Below, in pieces: positions 51,569 through 61,819 of a DNA stretch of 64,000 nt. The first letter of the stretch is position 1. Every line of letters begins with the position of its first letter. The notes under the pieces are model-generated. The model saw only the letters and a program-made list of their open reading frames with translations, was not told where the DNA came from and did not search any database. The position numbers and the translations under genes are program-made. This DNA is from Choanephora cucurbitarum (lineage: Eukaryota > Mucoromycota > Mucoromycetes > Mucorales > Choanephoraceae), in the NCBI GenBank assembly GCA_025331435.1, contig JAIWNI010000034.1, positions 215,687 through 279,686 on the forward strand, read 5' to 3'.

Positions 51569-54500
51569 GTTTAAATAAATATAAATATATGTACAAGAGG
51601 GAAAAAAAAGGAAAGAAAAGAAAGAGGATGAAGAAATAAGAGGCCACTTTATATCCTGGCTGGATTTGAAGTTTCGTTTGGGAAAACTCAGTTAATCATT
51701 TGGTTGCACTTTTTTGGTTACTTTAGACCTGAGTACCATCATATGGCTTAAGTGAAGTCATAGTTATGATTCCAGTTACGCCTTTAGTTTTACTCTCAGT
51801 TTATGGTCATCAGTGAAACTATCTCTCTCTCTTTTTTTTTTTTTACTTTCTTTAGCACATTGCAAAGAAAAAAGTATTGGTTTCGTTCTGACATTTAGAG
51901 CTAACGTTTTCTTTGCCAAGATCTAAGTTCAACTCGTTTGTCGTCAAACAGGAAGTCTGGTTAGATTCAACAAGCTGACCACTGCTTAGCGATCTCTTGA
52001 TAGTGAACTTGACTTTGCAATCACTAATAGTCACTTGGTGTCTGTATATATAAAGGTACATAGTAATATCTATATCGAGGAAACACAAAGGTGCCCTAAT
52101 AGATAACTGCGAGAAAATGGATCTACAAACGAGTGGGCTGATGAAACTAAGCATGATATTCTATATCCATTCATGTACAAACAAACAGTAAGAGTACTCC
52201 CTATCACAATTGAGTTTGTGAGCAAAGTTTCTTACGATTCTATGGGTAAACTTGTCCAACAATCACTCTCTTGTAAAAGAGCTGATGATAATGTTTCTTC
52301 TTTGCATACTAAAGTAGGGACAGTTCTTACTACTGTTGTTGGGATAAACAGCATATTAGACCAAGACAACTAGCATGAACAAAAAGAAAATTAGAGGCAC
52401 ATACGATTGAAAGCACAGGAATATCTCCAGAAATAGTCATCACTTGTCAGCTTGAATACTTTATATTGACATCTCTGAATGTGCATAACAATAGAAGACG
52501 AAAAATTATCGTTTCTTAAGCTGTCAAAGAGAGAGCTTATTGATGCTGAACGAATTTGTATTGAAATAAGGCTTGTTTGTAACATTGCTGTAGACATGTG
52601 CCAAGAAGTTGATATCGTTAGATCATTTCCAACCTGTTTTCAACTATATTATCTGATCCGTGTTATTCAGAGATGTGATATAACTCTTTGAAAACTAATT
52701 CATCTGCATTAAGCTTTTACGCTTTTTTTTTTTTGATAACTATACCATGTTATATGGTTGGTACGGCAACTCCAATTTTGATTGTGCTGCATAAAATCGG
52801 TATTCAACCTCCAAACTGATCAAATGAATTCAAGCAAATGACCAATCGGTTTCTATCTAAAAAAGAGTGCTTAATTAATAATAGACGCATTATGATAAGA
52901 AAATAATATATATTTATAGCAACATAAAATGGTGCTAAATTTAGCAATGACTGAGTTAAACCAGAATACATCGGATCAAAATGAATCAAAAAATTGGCTT
53001 GGCATTTTTGTACCAAAGGGCTTAGACAGCCTTCTTTCGTGAAAGAGTCTATGTAGCTTCTTTTAAGGGCTTAGAGAGAGTCGGACTAGCACTAGATCTG
53101 AAAGCTTCTTCTTCTTTTTGATACATAACCAATGTTTTTTTGTTGGAAAACATGAAGCTAAGAAAAAAGGAGAAGAAAAAGCTAATTGAAAAGCGAAAGA
53201 CAAGAACTTACACCTTCCAAAATGAGGTCTTCGTTTCATCCATCGATACAGCTTAAATAAGACCAGTCTGTATATTATATAATGAACATAAGAAAAGCGC
53301 CTTTGACAGTAACATTTGTAAAGTAATATTAGATCATGCTTTCTTTAAATTGTCAACATTTTTGAGCAATATTGTTCTGTTGATCTGAAGAATGAAAGTA
53401 GTTCAGATATCTTTTGAAACAGCTCAGATGACAGTATCACTCTTATAAGGAAACTGTTTGTATCATCAAACAAAGCAAACATTTACTTTCTTTGTTAACA
53501 AACCTATAATAATACTCGGTATGAGCTTCTTCTATCTGACTCTGTTAAGGGAAGAGGAAAGAAAAAGATGAAGCTCATAAGTTGATTAAAAAACAAAAGC
53601 TAGATGTAGTTATATTTGACGACTCCAGATTTATACAATGCCATAGGGAATTCAAAGGTAAAACTGACGAACTTATCAGAACAAAGCGTAAAGAATACAT
53701 CCATGCTTGATTCTGTAAAGGAAAATGAGCTAGTTATGTAGTGTTCTGCTTATTATTAAGATGAAATTTAGTATGTATGTGGAAGGCAAGTAGCAAAAAG
53801 ACACATTTGAGTGAGTTGCTACCAATCCTAGTTGTATACAGAGACTTTGGTATGACAATAAAGAAATTTGTTAATGTTATTCATATTCTTTATTATCTTT
53901 CTTTTGAATTCAGTAATAGTTATTGTTAGTTTTAAATAGTAGTTATGTCTTTTCATTCACTTTCACTGTTCTATCATGAATTTCTTAATATGAAACAGGC
54001 AGACATTGACCATGATTAGCTCAAACAAGTTTTTGATAAGTTGAGTTTTATTTTAATATCTGGATCATAACTGAACCTGTCAGGAACATGCACTCTCATT
54101 GTCTTGGTTTCAGTACTGTAATGAATTTAGGTTTTGAGTCTTGGTTACAGTCATCATCTAATGCAGTATGCTTCAAATTCAAATTCTTTTTTGAAGACCA
54201 TCTCTCTATATCCTATAGATAAATTTTTGCTTTATTCTATCCAAATAACTAAATAAAAGTACCCTTAAGCTAGCTTCTTTTTTTAAAATCTCAAAGTTTC
54301 CAATCTTTGCTCATCATTCTATTTCTTACTTAACGCTATCGTGAGTTTTCATGTCTATTTAGAGTGCTTACATTGTTACGCACAGGGATCTTCCTTAGTA
54401 CTCGATTATTTTTGACTTTCACTCTCTGCCCTGAATCCAACTCTGGATTTCCTATCTAGTACCTAGCCTAATCATATTATCAAGATCCTTCTTTAGCTTT

Positions 54501-55043
54501 CCATTCATAACGATTACAACTTTTGAACATCTATTCATAATTCATTACATGATGACTGATTAACTTGACTGTTTAAATGATTAGTTTGCAAGTCCAACAT
54601 GACTTCTTTTAGAATAGTGTATAAACTCTTTAACATTTCTTAATCAATAAACTTAACTATCATTTATCTATCTTAACTTATATCTCTCTTATTTACTTTA
54701 CACTTGGTTGTAGTTTGACATATATTCACTACCTAAATCCACTTATTTGATTAGTTTCCTTGATACTTATAACAGATCATTGTATTCTCTTATTACATCT
54801 CTTTGTATTTCTTTACATTACTTTATTCATTCTATCTTACTTTACTTTACGGTTCGTTACCTAAACAACGTGGTGCTCATTACATATAACCTTGCTGCCT
54901 GTTTGCTCTGTTATATCTCTTTGATTCTCTTTTACAAGTTACTGCAAAAACTGTCCTTTGTCCTGTAACATTGTAAAGGAAAAAGGAAAAATAATGCAAA
55001 ATTCAACTAATTGAAATCCCGATTGACAAAAATAGCAAAATAT
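51569..55043. other. long gene-free interval
   Basis: About 3.5 kb. No coding frame above background; composition becomes very AT-rich from 53.8 to 55.0 kb with many ACTTT/ATCTT pyrimidine words. It ends at the tRNA gene. Confidence 0.5.
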
Positions 55044-55115
55044 GGGGTTGACCGGGGTTTGAACCCGGGGCCTCTCGCACCCAAAGCGAGAATGATACCA
55101 CTTCACCATCAACCC
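55044..55115 (-). tRNA. tRNA-Pro (anticodon TGG)
   Basis: 72 nt on the minus strand, intronless. Acceptor arms GGGTTGA and TCAACCC pair perfectly, with C as discriminator. The anticodon stem CTCGC/GCGAG encloses TTTGGGT, giving anticodon TGG. The B box is GGTTCAAACCC and the A box region TGGTGAAGTGG. A TTTT terminator follows 3 nt downstream (55040-55037). The mature 5' end is 11 bp from the LTR of the adjacent retrotransposon. Confidence 0.95.
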
Positions 55116-55126
55116 TCTGATGACGG

Positions 55127-55634
55127 TGTCGTCTTGTTATTCTTTTGTGGATGTTTCCAGTAGGTCACGTGACTATAGAACAAATTAGAGCCAATAAGGT
55201 TGCAGGAATAAGCTTCTAGAAGTAAGTGACGTAGACTGTGTATTATAATGTAAGTCTTTGATTTTATTTAATTTTTCCTTTTCTTTACTTTACCTGTGTA
55301 TTATAATGTAAGTCTTTGATAAAGAGCTTATCATTACGAATATCACAGGTATTTATACTTTTCTAGACTACACTAAATATCTATTCTAAATCTAATAAAG
55401 AAGGAAGCAATTAATATCTACACGTCTGATTGATTATGTCTTGCTGATCCTAGAAGAGTCTTGGCTCCAGTTACGGGCACTTGCCTAAACCGTAATAGAT
55501 TCAATCTCATCTTCTTCTTTCTTTTATTCAGAATCTGAGGCTTGAATCGTCGTTTGTTTGGATTGTACTGTTGAGGTAGATTGTACTCAACTTCGATAGG
55601 CTGTTTATGCTGTAAGTCGCTATTTTCTACGACA
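55127..55634 (-). repeat. 3' LTR of element A
   Basis: 508 bp, ends TGTCGT...ACGACA (6-bp inverted termini). Contains the palindrome GTCACGTGAC (55164-55173) and a 27-bp direct repeat at 55236-55262 and 55294-55320. The last 217 nt of pol coding lie inside it. Confidence 0.95.
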
Positions 55635-58600
55635 TTACCCCCCTCCTGGATTGAAGTCCGTCTCTGGACAACAGAAGAAGTAGGCGAAGAAATAGGAAGG
55701 GTGACGCGAGTCGAGGTAGTAACAGAATCGGTGTGAGCAGGAAGCTGAATTTGTGTGGTCTTGTCGGGTGAAGGTTCAGAATCACTAAAGTCTTCAACAT
55801 CAATATCAAAGTTGAACTCTGAGTCAGGCAAATCCCAAGCAGAAGGAGGGACGTCCTCATGTGCATCAACAAACAGTTCATCTTCATCAATCAAAGAAGG
55901 ATTGTTATCAATGGGTACAGACTCAATAACAGGAACAGGCAAAGAAGGTGGAGAAGGACTGGTAGAAGTAGACAAGTCAACATTCGGACCCAAACGTGAA
56001 TCAGTAAGTATAGGATCAACAACTATGCCAACTTCAACTGGATCTATCGGATCAACATCATCGATGGGATCATCAACTGTCACAGTAGGTAGAGGAACAG
56101 CAGACGCGAGAGGAACAGCAGATGCAACCGGATCGACAGAATCCACTGAATCAAGGTTGATATGGTCAGGCAGAGATAAGTCAGTTTCTTGAACATCAAA
56201 CTGTGCAGGTGAAACTGGGACATCGACGGTTGATTCGTTATTGGCATCAACAGGCAGACTGACAGGGATGATTGCAGCACGGCCAATGTTGGTCATGACC
56301 TTACGCCAGTCTTGGCGGGCTACTACAGGATCATACCAAGGTTCATTGGAAGTATGGCCATTTGCAATACGTAGTCGATCCACATGTACCAATGACTTGA
56401 CAGGCTCACCAGCAAGCGTTTGTAGCTTATAGGTACCATAGTCGGGGAAAGACTGTACAATTATGTAAGGACCTTTATATTGTGGCTCCAAACCATAGCG
56501 ACCTTCATGGGTAAGCATGACTTTATCACCGATCTCAAAAGAGGTTTTCTTGATCTCAGAGTCCCATTTTTCTTTGTCTTTCTGTGCCATCGCTTTCATA
56601 CGGAATTCGGCTGCAGCTCGATGTTGATCTAGTTCGCCTAATTCACGTGAAGTTATATCGGCTACCGTGCGAGGATCATCAAAGGTTTGCTTATCGATAT
56701 AGGGTGTGAGTGAGTCGCCTGGAAGTCGAGGTTCTCGTCCATAAGTAAGGAAGAATGGACTGTACCCAGTAGTAGTATGTACCCTTATGCGAGAAGCCCA
56801 AAGTGCAGCATTAACGAAATCATCCCAACGATGTAGGGTACCATTTACATATTTACGAAGCATGCCCTTAATCACTGCATTGAAACGTTCGACCTTTGAA
56901 TTCGTGCGAGGATGGTATGCCGATGTCAGCTTGTGATGGGTCCCAACACGTTTGAGATACGCATTGACCAACTCACTGTTGAAGTTTGATCCACGATCTG
57001 TCAAAATTTCGGAAGGACAACCGAAACGCATCATTATCTCTTCGTAGATAAAATCGGCAATTGTTTCCTTTGTAGCAGCAGGTACAGCACGGGCAATAGG
57101 CCAATTAGTGGCGTAATCTACAGCCACAAGTAGCCAGCGATTTCCTTTTACCGTTAGTGGTAATTCTCCAATGAAGTCCAAGTGCCACCTATCAAAAGCA
57201 GCAGGTACCTTCAATGGATGCATAACGTCATGGTGAGTATGGCCTGGGCGTCGATTGATTTGGCATGATGGACAGGTTTTGAGCCATTCCTTTAAATCAC
57301 GTTTCATACTAGGCCACCAAAAACGAGGCATAAAGATCTTTACCAAAGTTTCAAAACCAGCATGTCCGTTTGATTCATGGTAACGAGCCACCAAATCAGC
57401 ACGGGAAGCAAAAGGGACAAAGGGAACAGGTTTCATGTTTTGCTTATCATCAACTGGCACTTTGCAATAAACTCGTCTATCTTGTACAACAAACCTGTCT
57501 TTTCGGTCATCCAAGTATTTGCGCAAAGCAGTTGATTTGACTCTTTCGACGTCCAAGTACAACATCGGCCAATCATTCTGTATAGATTCGGGAGCATCCT
57601 TCATGGTCCAGGTTGCATACAGAAATTCGGGTTCAAGGGAAGTAACAGCTGTTTCTGATTCTGGTCCACCAATCCTTGACAACACATCCGCTGCATTGTT
57701 CTCCTTACCAGGTTTGTACTCAATGGTAGGTGAGTAAAGTTCTAGTTCGTTCATCCAGCGGACTAATCTTGGACTCATTTTGTCTTGCGTTCTTAGGTAG
57801 CAGTTTGGCAGGTGATCGGTCAGAATTTTGTAACCGCCACTGCAACCATCCAAGAAACAGCGCCATGTTCGCAGAGCATGCAGAATTCCCATAAGCTCTC
57901 TCTCTTGTGCAGGGTAATTACGCTCTGCAGAGGAGAACTTTTTAGAGTCATATGCTACCGGATGCCAAGAAGGTGGATCATTGTCATCGGGTTGCAAAAG
58001 TACAGCTCCACAACCAAAATCAGATGCGTCAGTTTCAACACGGAACGGCTTACTCATATTAGGAGGCTGGAGTACAGGCGCAGAGATCATCAGTTCTTTA
58101 ATCTTCTCGAAACTATTCTGACACTCCTTTGTCCAAACCACAGGACGTCGCTTGGGACCAGTACCCTTGGTTAGGTCGGTCAAAGGGGAGGCAATGGATG
58201 CAAATCCGGGGATGAACCGACGATAATGTTGTGCGAGGCCAATAAACGAACGAACTTCTTGTACATTGGTGAGCACGGGCCAGGACTTTAAAGTCTCCAC
58301 TTTGGAACGACTAGGTAGAATACCTTTATCAGTAATATCAAAACCAACGAAGGTTAATTCCCGCTTGCCAAACTCGCATTTCTTTCCATTGGCAATCAAC
58401 TCAGCATCTTTCAATTTTTCCAGTACCATGCGGACATGTTGCTTGTGCTCTTCTAGAGACTTACTGAAGATCAATATATCATCTAAATACACTAAAGCAA
58501 ACTTGTCGAGGTAATCGCCTAACACCTTGTTCATCAAACCCTGAAACGTGGGAGGAGCGTTTGTAAGGCCGAAAGGTAGAACTAGGAATTCAAATTGTCC

Positions 58601-59683
58601 ATATCTAGTGTTGAATGCGGTTTTGGGTACATCGTCTGGATCAATCCTTACTTGATGATAGCCAGATTTTAAATCTAAGCTTGTGAAGTAGGTTGCACCT
58701 TGAAGGCGGTCCAAACATTCATCGATTCGTGGTAGAGGATGGTTGTTACGGATGGTCACACTATTCAATGCACGGTAGTCAATACACATCCGCATCTCTC
58801 CAGATTTCTTCTTCACAAATAGTACGGGTGCTCCCCAAGGTGATGCACTGGGTCGGATCAAGCCCAATTGCAATAGTTCCTTAATCTGTTTCTGCAATTC
58901 ATCTAGTTCCGCGGGACTCATCTTAAAAGGAGGGCGATTGACAGGCTTGGCATCACCCGTATTGATGACATGTGTAACACCACGATCAGGTGGTAAGCCA
59001 GGTAATTCACTTTTAAAAACCGTAGAAAATTCTTCTACCAGTTGATTCCAGTACTGATCGTTTTGAACAGAAGGGTGTTTTTCCTTAACTTCTGCGGCAT
59101 TCAGATACAATAGGAAACTTTCAGCACCTCTACGAATACTCTTTTCTGCTTGTTTCTTAGAAATTAAGTAGTTCAACTGAGGGCGATCAGAGCGAGAACG
59201 GTTGAGAGGAGTCAGCTTGACCTTCTGTTTCTTATCTTTGCTTTGAATGTACCAAGTATCAGTAGACCATTCAGGTCGAGGGTCAACCTCTTTCAGCCAT
59301 GTTCGTCCAAGGATAACGTCAAACTTGGTAGGGAACACATAAGCAACTACCTTTGTCTTGAAACCTTTCAAGTCTAACATGACTTCGACCTTTTCTTTTA
59401 TCTCTGTCACTTCTCCACCAGCGGTTTCAACTTGACGGTCATACACAGGAACAGAAGAGAGAGCATATTTTGCGACAATAGGCGAGACATAGTTCTCACT
59501 TGCTCCACTATCGATCAGCACGTCCAAAGAGGTATTACCCACAGAGCCCTGATACAGAGGTAGTTTGGTAGCTACCACATTGAGTTCAGACAGATACTGA
59601 AATTCCTCTTTTAGATCTTCATTAGGGTGGATAATAGGTACTAGTTCAGTAATCACACCAGTTGTCTGTTCTTCTTGTTCCAT
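55418..59683 (-). CDS. pol: pol polyprotein of element A (PR-RT-RH-IN)
   Basis: 1421 codons from the first ATG; the frame is open a further 200 nt upstream, back to the gag stop, so the true protein may be a gag-pol fusion. Protease: LIDSGAS at about 57-62. Reverse transcriptase: LDLKSGYHQVRID, PFGLTNAPPTFQ and YLDDILIFS near residue 398. RNase H: FRVETDASDFGCGAVLLQ. Integrase: zinc-binding HESNGHAGF...CPSCQ, then D-D-35-E (WHLDFIGEL, TDRGSNF, SKVERFN with 35 residues between the last two), and a GPY module (YKGPYIIV). There is a long acidic S/P/D-rich C-terminus and a basic end; no chromodomain seen. All catalytic residues appear intact. Confidence 0.93.
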   Translation of the reverse strand: MEQEEQTTGVITELVPIIHPNEDLKEEFQYLSELNVVATKLPLYQGSVGNTSLDVLIDSGASENYVSPIVAKYALSSVPVYDRQVETAGGEVTEIKEKVEVMLDLKGFKTKVVAYVFPTKFDVILGRTWLKEVDPRPEWSTDTWYIQSKDKKQKVKLTPLNRSRSDRPQLNYLISKKQAEKSIRRGAESFLLYLNAAEVKEKHPSVQNDQYWNQLVEEFSTVFKSELPGLPPDRGVTHVINTGDAKPVNRPPFKMSPAELDELQKQIKELLQLGLIRPSASPWGAPVLFVKKKSGEMRMCIDYRALNSVTIRNNHPLPRIDECLDRLQGATYFTSLDLKSGYHQVRIDPDDVPKTAFNTRYGQFEFLVLPFGLTNAPPTFQGLMNKVLGDYLDKFALVYLDDILIFSKSLEEHKQHVRMVLEKLKDAELIANGKKCEFGKRELTFVGFDITDKGILPSRSKVETLKSWPVLTNVQEVRSFIGLAQHYRRFIPGFASIASPLTDLTKGTGPKRRPVVWTKECQNSFEKIKELMISAPVLQPPNMSKPFRVETDASDFGCGAVLLQPDDNDPPSWHPVAYDSKKFSSAERNYPAQERELMGILHALRTWRCFLDGCSGGYKILTDHLPNCYLRTQDKMSPRLVRWMNELELYSPTIEYKPGKENNAADVLSRIGGPESETAVTSLEPEFLYATWTMKDAPESIQNDWPMLYLDVERVKSTALRKYLDDRKDRFVVQDRRVYCKVPVDDKQNMKPVPFVPFASRADLVARYHESNGHAGFETLVKIFMPRFWWPSMKRDLKEWLKTCPSCQINRRPGHTHHDVMHPLKVPAAFDRWHLDFIGELPLTVKGNRWLLVAVDYATNWPIARAVPAATKETIADFIYEEIMMRFGCPSEILTDRGSNFNSELVNAYLKRVGTHHKLTSAYHPRTNSKVERFNAVIKGMLRKYVNGTLHRWDDFVNAALWASRIRVHTTTGYSPFFLTYGREPRLPGDSLTPYIDKQTFDDPRTVADITSRELGELDQHRAAAEFRMKAMAQKDKEKWDSEIKKTSFEIGDKVMLTHEGRYGLEPQYKGPYIIVQSFPDYGTYKLQTLAGEPVKSLVHVDRLRIANGHTSNEPWYDPVVARQDWRKVMTNIGRAAIIPVSLPVDANNESTVDVPVSPAQFDVQETDLSLPDHINLDSVDSVDPVASAVPLASAVPLPTVTVDDPIDDVDPIDPVEVGIVVDPILTDSRLGPNVDLSTSTSPSPPSLPVPVIESVPIDNNPSLIDEDELFVDAHEDVPPSAWDLPDSEFNFDIDVEDFSDSEPSPDKTTQIQLPAHTDSVTTSTRVTLPISSPTSSVVQRRTSIQEGGNVVENSDLQHKQPIEVEYNLPQQYNPNKRRFKPQILNKRKKKMRLNLLRFRQVPVTGAKTLLGSARHNQSDV
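55635..55647 (-). other. polypurine tract of element A
   Basis: AGGAGGGGGGTAA directly before the 3' LTR in element sense; it also encodes part of the conserved QEGGNV stretch of pol. Confidence 0.8.
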
Positions 59684-59880
59684 TTCAGTATCGACTTCTT
59701 GGAGTACATCTTCGTCAGTCTCATTACTTTTATCATCACCACGTTCATCATTAGAATAGGGAGTACAATTATCAGTTTTATTCGTATAAGAACATGTACA
59801 GCGAGCTATCTGGGGAGTGTTCTGCGTAGGAAGATTTTCATTGTCTTTACCTAGTTGAGCTTCCTGGTCTTCAACTAGGT

Positions 59881-60711
59881 TTAGTGAAAATCCTGACGAG
59901 AGTCCTTGTTCAATTCTTGGTAACGTTTTTGCTCCATTTGTCGAATGTCTTCAGTTCTGGTCTTACAAAAACGACGGACATGTCCCATCTTGCCACAATA
60001 ATGACAACGCACATTAGATCGAGATCTAGATGTCATCGCACTCAGATCCATGGGTTCGCCGGCGTAAGGTCCCCTAGGGGTTGTAGGACGATGATCATTA
60101 TAAGCGCCAGTGTTTCTTCTGTAGAAAGATGGATTCTCATGGATTGCGCTGTCATGAGCAATAGCAACACGAATGGCTTCCCTAAGGGTGATTGCTTGTG
60201 CTTGTCGTACTTGCGAACGGGTATCCTTGTTTGACAATCCACGCATAAATTTATCGCAGGTTTCATCTTCAGTGATTCCAGGTATGGCAGCGATAATATC
60301 CATGAATCCATTGACATAGTCGTTCAATGAACCCATTTGGCGGTAGGCAGCGAGTCTATCCCGAGCAAGACGTACAGCGTCATCAGGTCTGAAGAATTCA
60401 ACGAGTTCTCTCTTCAAAGATACCCAATCCTGGGGTTCATCATCGGCAGTTTCCAATGTTCGATACCATGTATCTGCACGACCACGAAACAAAGTAACAG
60501 CATATCGTTTCTTCTCGACGGACGACCATCCTTGGAAATCAGTGTACCTTTCAAAAGTACGAATCCATGAATCGATTATCATGGCATCACGAGTACCATC
60601 ATACGTAGGAGGTTCGGTTGTGCGGGGAACTCGAGCACCATTATTGTTAGCATTCAATGCTTTTGTAAATTCTTGTATCAACGAGATAATAGCGCTATTT
60701 TCACCAGACAT
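59881..60711 (-). CDS. gag: gag (capsid-nucleocapsid) of element A
   Basis: 276 aa starting MSGENSAIISLIQEF. The capsid-like part has the retrotransposon gag core (DSWIRTFERYTDFQGWS, RADTWYRTL, LKRELVEFFRPDD, GSLNDYVNGFMDIIAAIPG). A C-terminal zinc knuckle CHYCGKMGHVRRFC fits C-x2-C-x4-H-x4-C and would bind the element RNA. It assembles the particle in which reverse transcription occurs. The pol frame is -1 relative to gag and overlaps its last 60-70 nt. I found no standard X-XXY-YYZ slippery site in the overlap. Confidence 0.9.
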   Translation of the reverse strand: MSGENSAIISLIQEFTKALNANNNGARVPRTTEPPTYDGTRDAMIIDSWIRTFERYTDFQGWSSVEKKRYAVTLFRGRADTWYRTLETADDEPQDWVSLKRELVEFFRPDDAVRLARDRLAAYRQMGSLNDYVNGFMDIIAAIPGITEDETCDKFMRGLSNKDTRSQVRQAQAITLREAIRVAIAHDSAIHENPSFYRRNTGAYNDHRPTTPRGPYAGEPMDLSAMTSRSRSNVRCHYCGKMGHVRRFCKTRTEDIRQMEQKRYQELNKDSRQDFH

Positions 60712-60748
60712 AACGATTACTTTCAGTTAACAGTAAAAACCAAATAGA

Positions 60749-60869
60749 CAGCACACAGGCAAACAGTATTTCAGCACACAGGCAGTTAAAATTCAATACA
60801 CAGATAAATAAAAATCAGCACGAAGGCAATTAGATCAGCACACAGGCAAAGTTTATACAGCACGGAGGC
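60749..60869 (-). repeat. five-copy 12-bp repeat in element A leader
   Basis: CAGCACNNAGGC on the plus strand at 60749-60760, 60772-60783, 60816-60827, 60836-60847 and 60858-60869, irregularly spaced between primer site and gag. Confidence 0.8.
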
Positions 60870-60906
60870 ACAGGTAAGCTCCAGTAGGATTTTTCCTAGG
60901 ATACGA

Positions 60907-60921
60907 CAGGAGATGCTACCA
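60907..60921 (-). other. primer binding site of element A
   Basis: TGGTAGCATCTCCTG begins 2 nt after the 5' LTR. TGGTAG pairs with a tRNA ending CTACCA, as in eukaryotic initiator tRNA-Met with its A1-U72 pair. The exact tRNA was not available to compare. Confidence 0.7.
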
Positions 60922-60923
60922 AT

Positions 60924-61431
60924 TGTCGTCTTGTTATTCTTTTGTGGATGTTTCCAGTAGGTCACGTGACTATAGAACAAATTAGAGCCAATAAGGTTGC
61001 AGGAATAAGCTTCTAGAAGTAAGTGACGTAGACTGTGTATTATAATGTAAGTCTTTGATTTTATTTAATTTTTCCTTTTCTTTACTTTACCTGTGTATTA
61101 TAATGTAAGTCTTTGATAAAGAGCTTATCATTACGAATATCACAGGTATTTATACTTTTCTAGACTACACTAAATATCTATTCTAAATCTAATAAAGAAG
61201 GAAGCAATTAATATCTACACGTCTGATTGATTATGTCTTGCTGATCCTAGAAGAGTCTTGGCTCCAGTTACGGGCACTTGCCTAAACCGTAATAGATTCA
61301 ATCTCATCTTCTTCTTTCTTTTATTCAGAATCTGAGGCTTGAATCGTCGTTTGTTTGGATTGTACTGTTGAGGTAGATTGTACTCAACTTCGATAGGCTG
61401 TTTATGCTGTAAGTCGCTATTTTCTACGACA
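60924..61431 (-). repeat. 5' LTR of element A
   Basis: 508 bp and base-for-base identical to 55127-55634 in my reading, with a constant offset of 5797 along its whole length. Confidence 0.95.
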
Positions 61432-61435
61432 ACGG

Positions 61436-61819
61436 TGTCAGCTTCACGTATGTATGAGGGCTTAATGATTCAACTATTGCGCCTGTGAAACTGATATATA
61501 ATTTGATCACTGTAATATAGAGATATTAAAAGATGCTCTTTATTTATATGAATAAATATGAATTATGTTACCTGTAATATAGAGATATTAAAAGATAAAG
61601 ATCTTTCAATATCTATATTACAGCCTTTTTATATTATTCTAAAACGAGTCCGGACCGGACCGACGCTGTCGCTTTGCCGGGCTGTTACTGCAAGGCTTGG
61701 GCTTGAACTTACGTTTCTTGTTCGCATTCCAGTTGCGTAGAAACGCAGGGATCTCTTCAGTATTGGCGAAGTCCAAATTTACTTGGTTGCTAAGGCCACC
61801 TTCATTTGTCGCCATGACA
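61436..61819 (-). repeat. 3' LTR of element B (predicted bounds)
   Basis: 384 bp bounded by TGTCA...TGACA and by a polypurine tract. Contains a 25-bp direct repeat (61510-61534 and 61572-61596) and a hairpin at 61572-61623 whose arms start CTGTAATATAG and end CTATATTACAG. Bounds await the partner LTR outside the window. Confidence 0.7.

Larger units (their letters stand above)
55127..61431 (-). mobile_element. complete Ty3/gypsy LTR retrotransposon (element A)
   Basis: 6305 bp, transcribed on the minus strand. Order in its own sense: 5' LTR (61431-60924), primer site, repeat-bearing leader, gag, pol (protease, RT, RNase H, integrase), polypurine tract, 3' LTR (55634-55127). The protease-RT-RNase H-integrase order defines Ty3/gypsy. 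LTRs are identical as far as I can read and both frames are open, so insertion looks recent. Flanked by ACGG on both sides (55123-55126 and 61432-61435). No env-like frame. Confidence 0.93.

Noticed and set aside
51852..53016. Scattered 60-100 codon frames in the long gap
   Set aside because: No protein-like composition, splice structure or recognisable motif.
56080..58884. Plus-strand frames inside element A
   Set aside because: Antisense of pol; no protein family features.
60749..60869. CRISPR-like array
   Set aside because: Units are only 12 bp, irregularly spaced, eukaryotic context, inside a retroelement leader.
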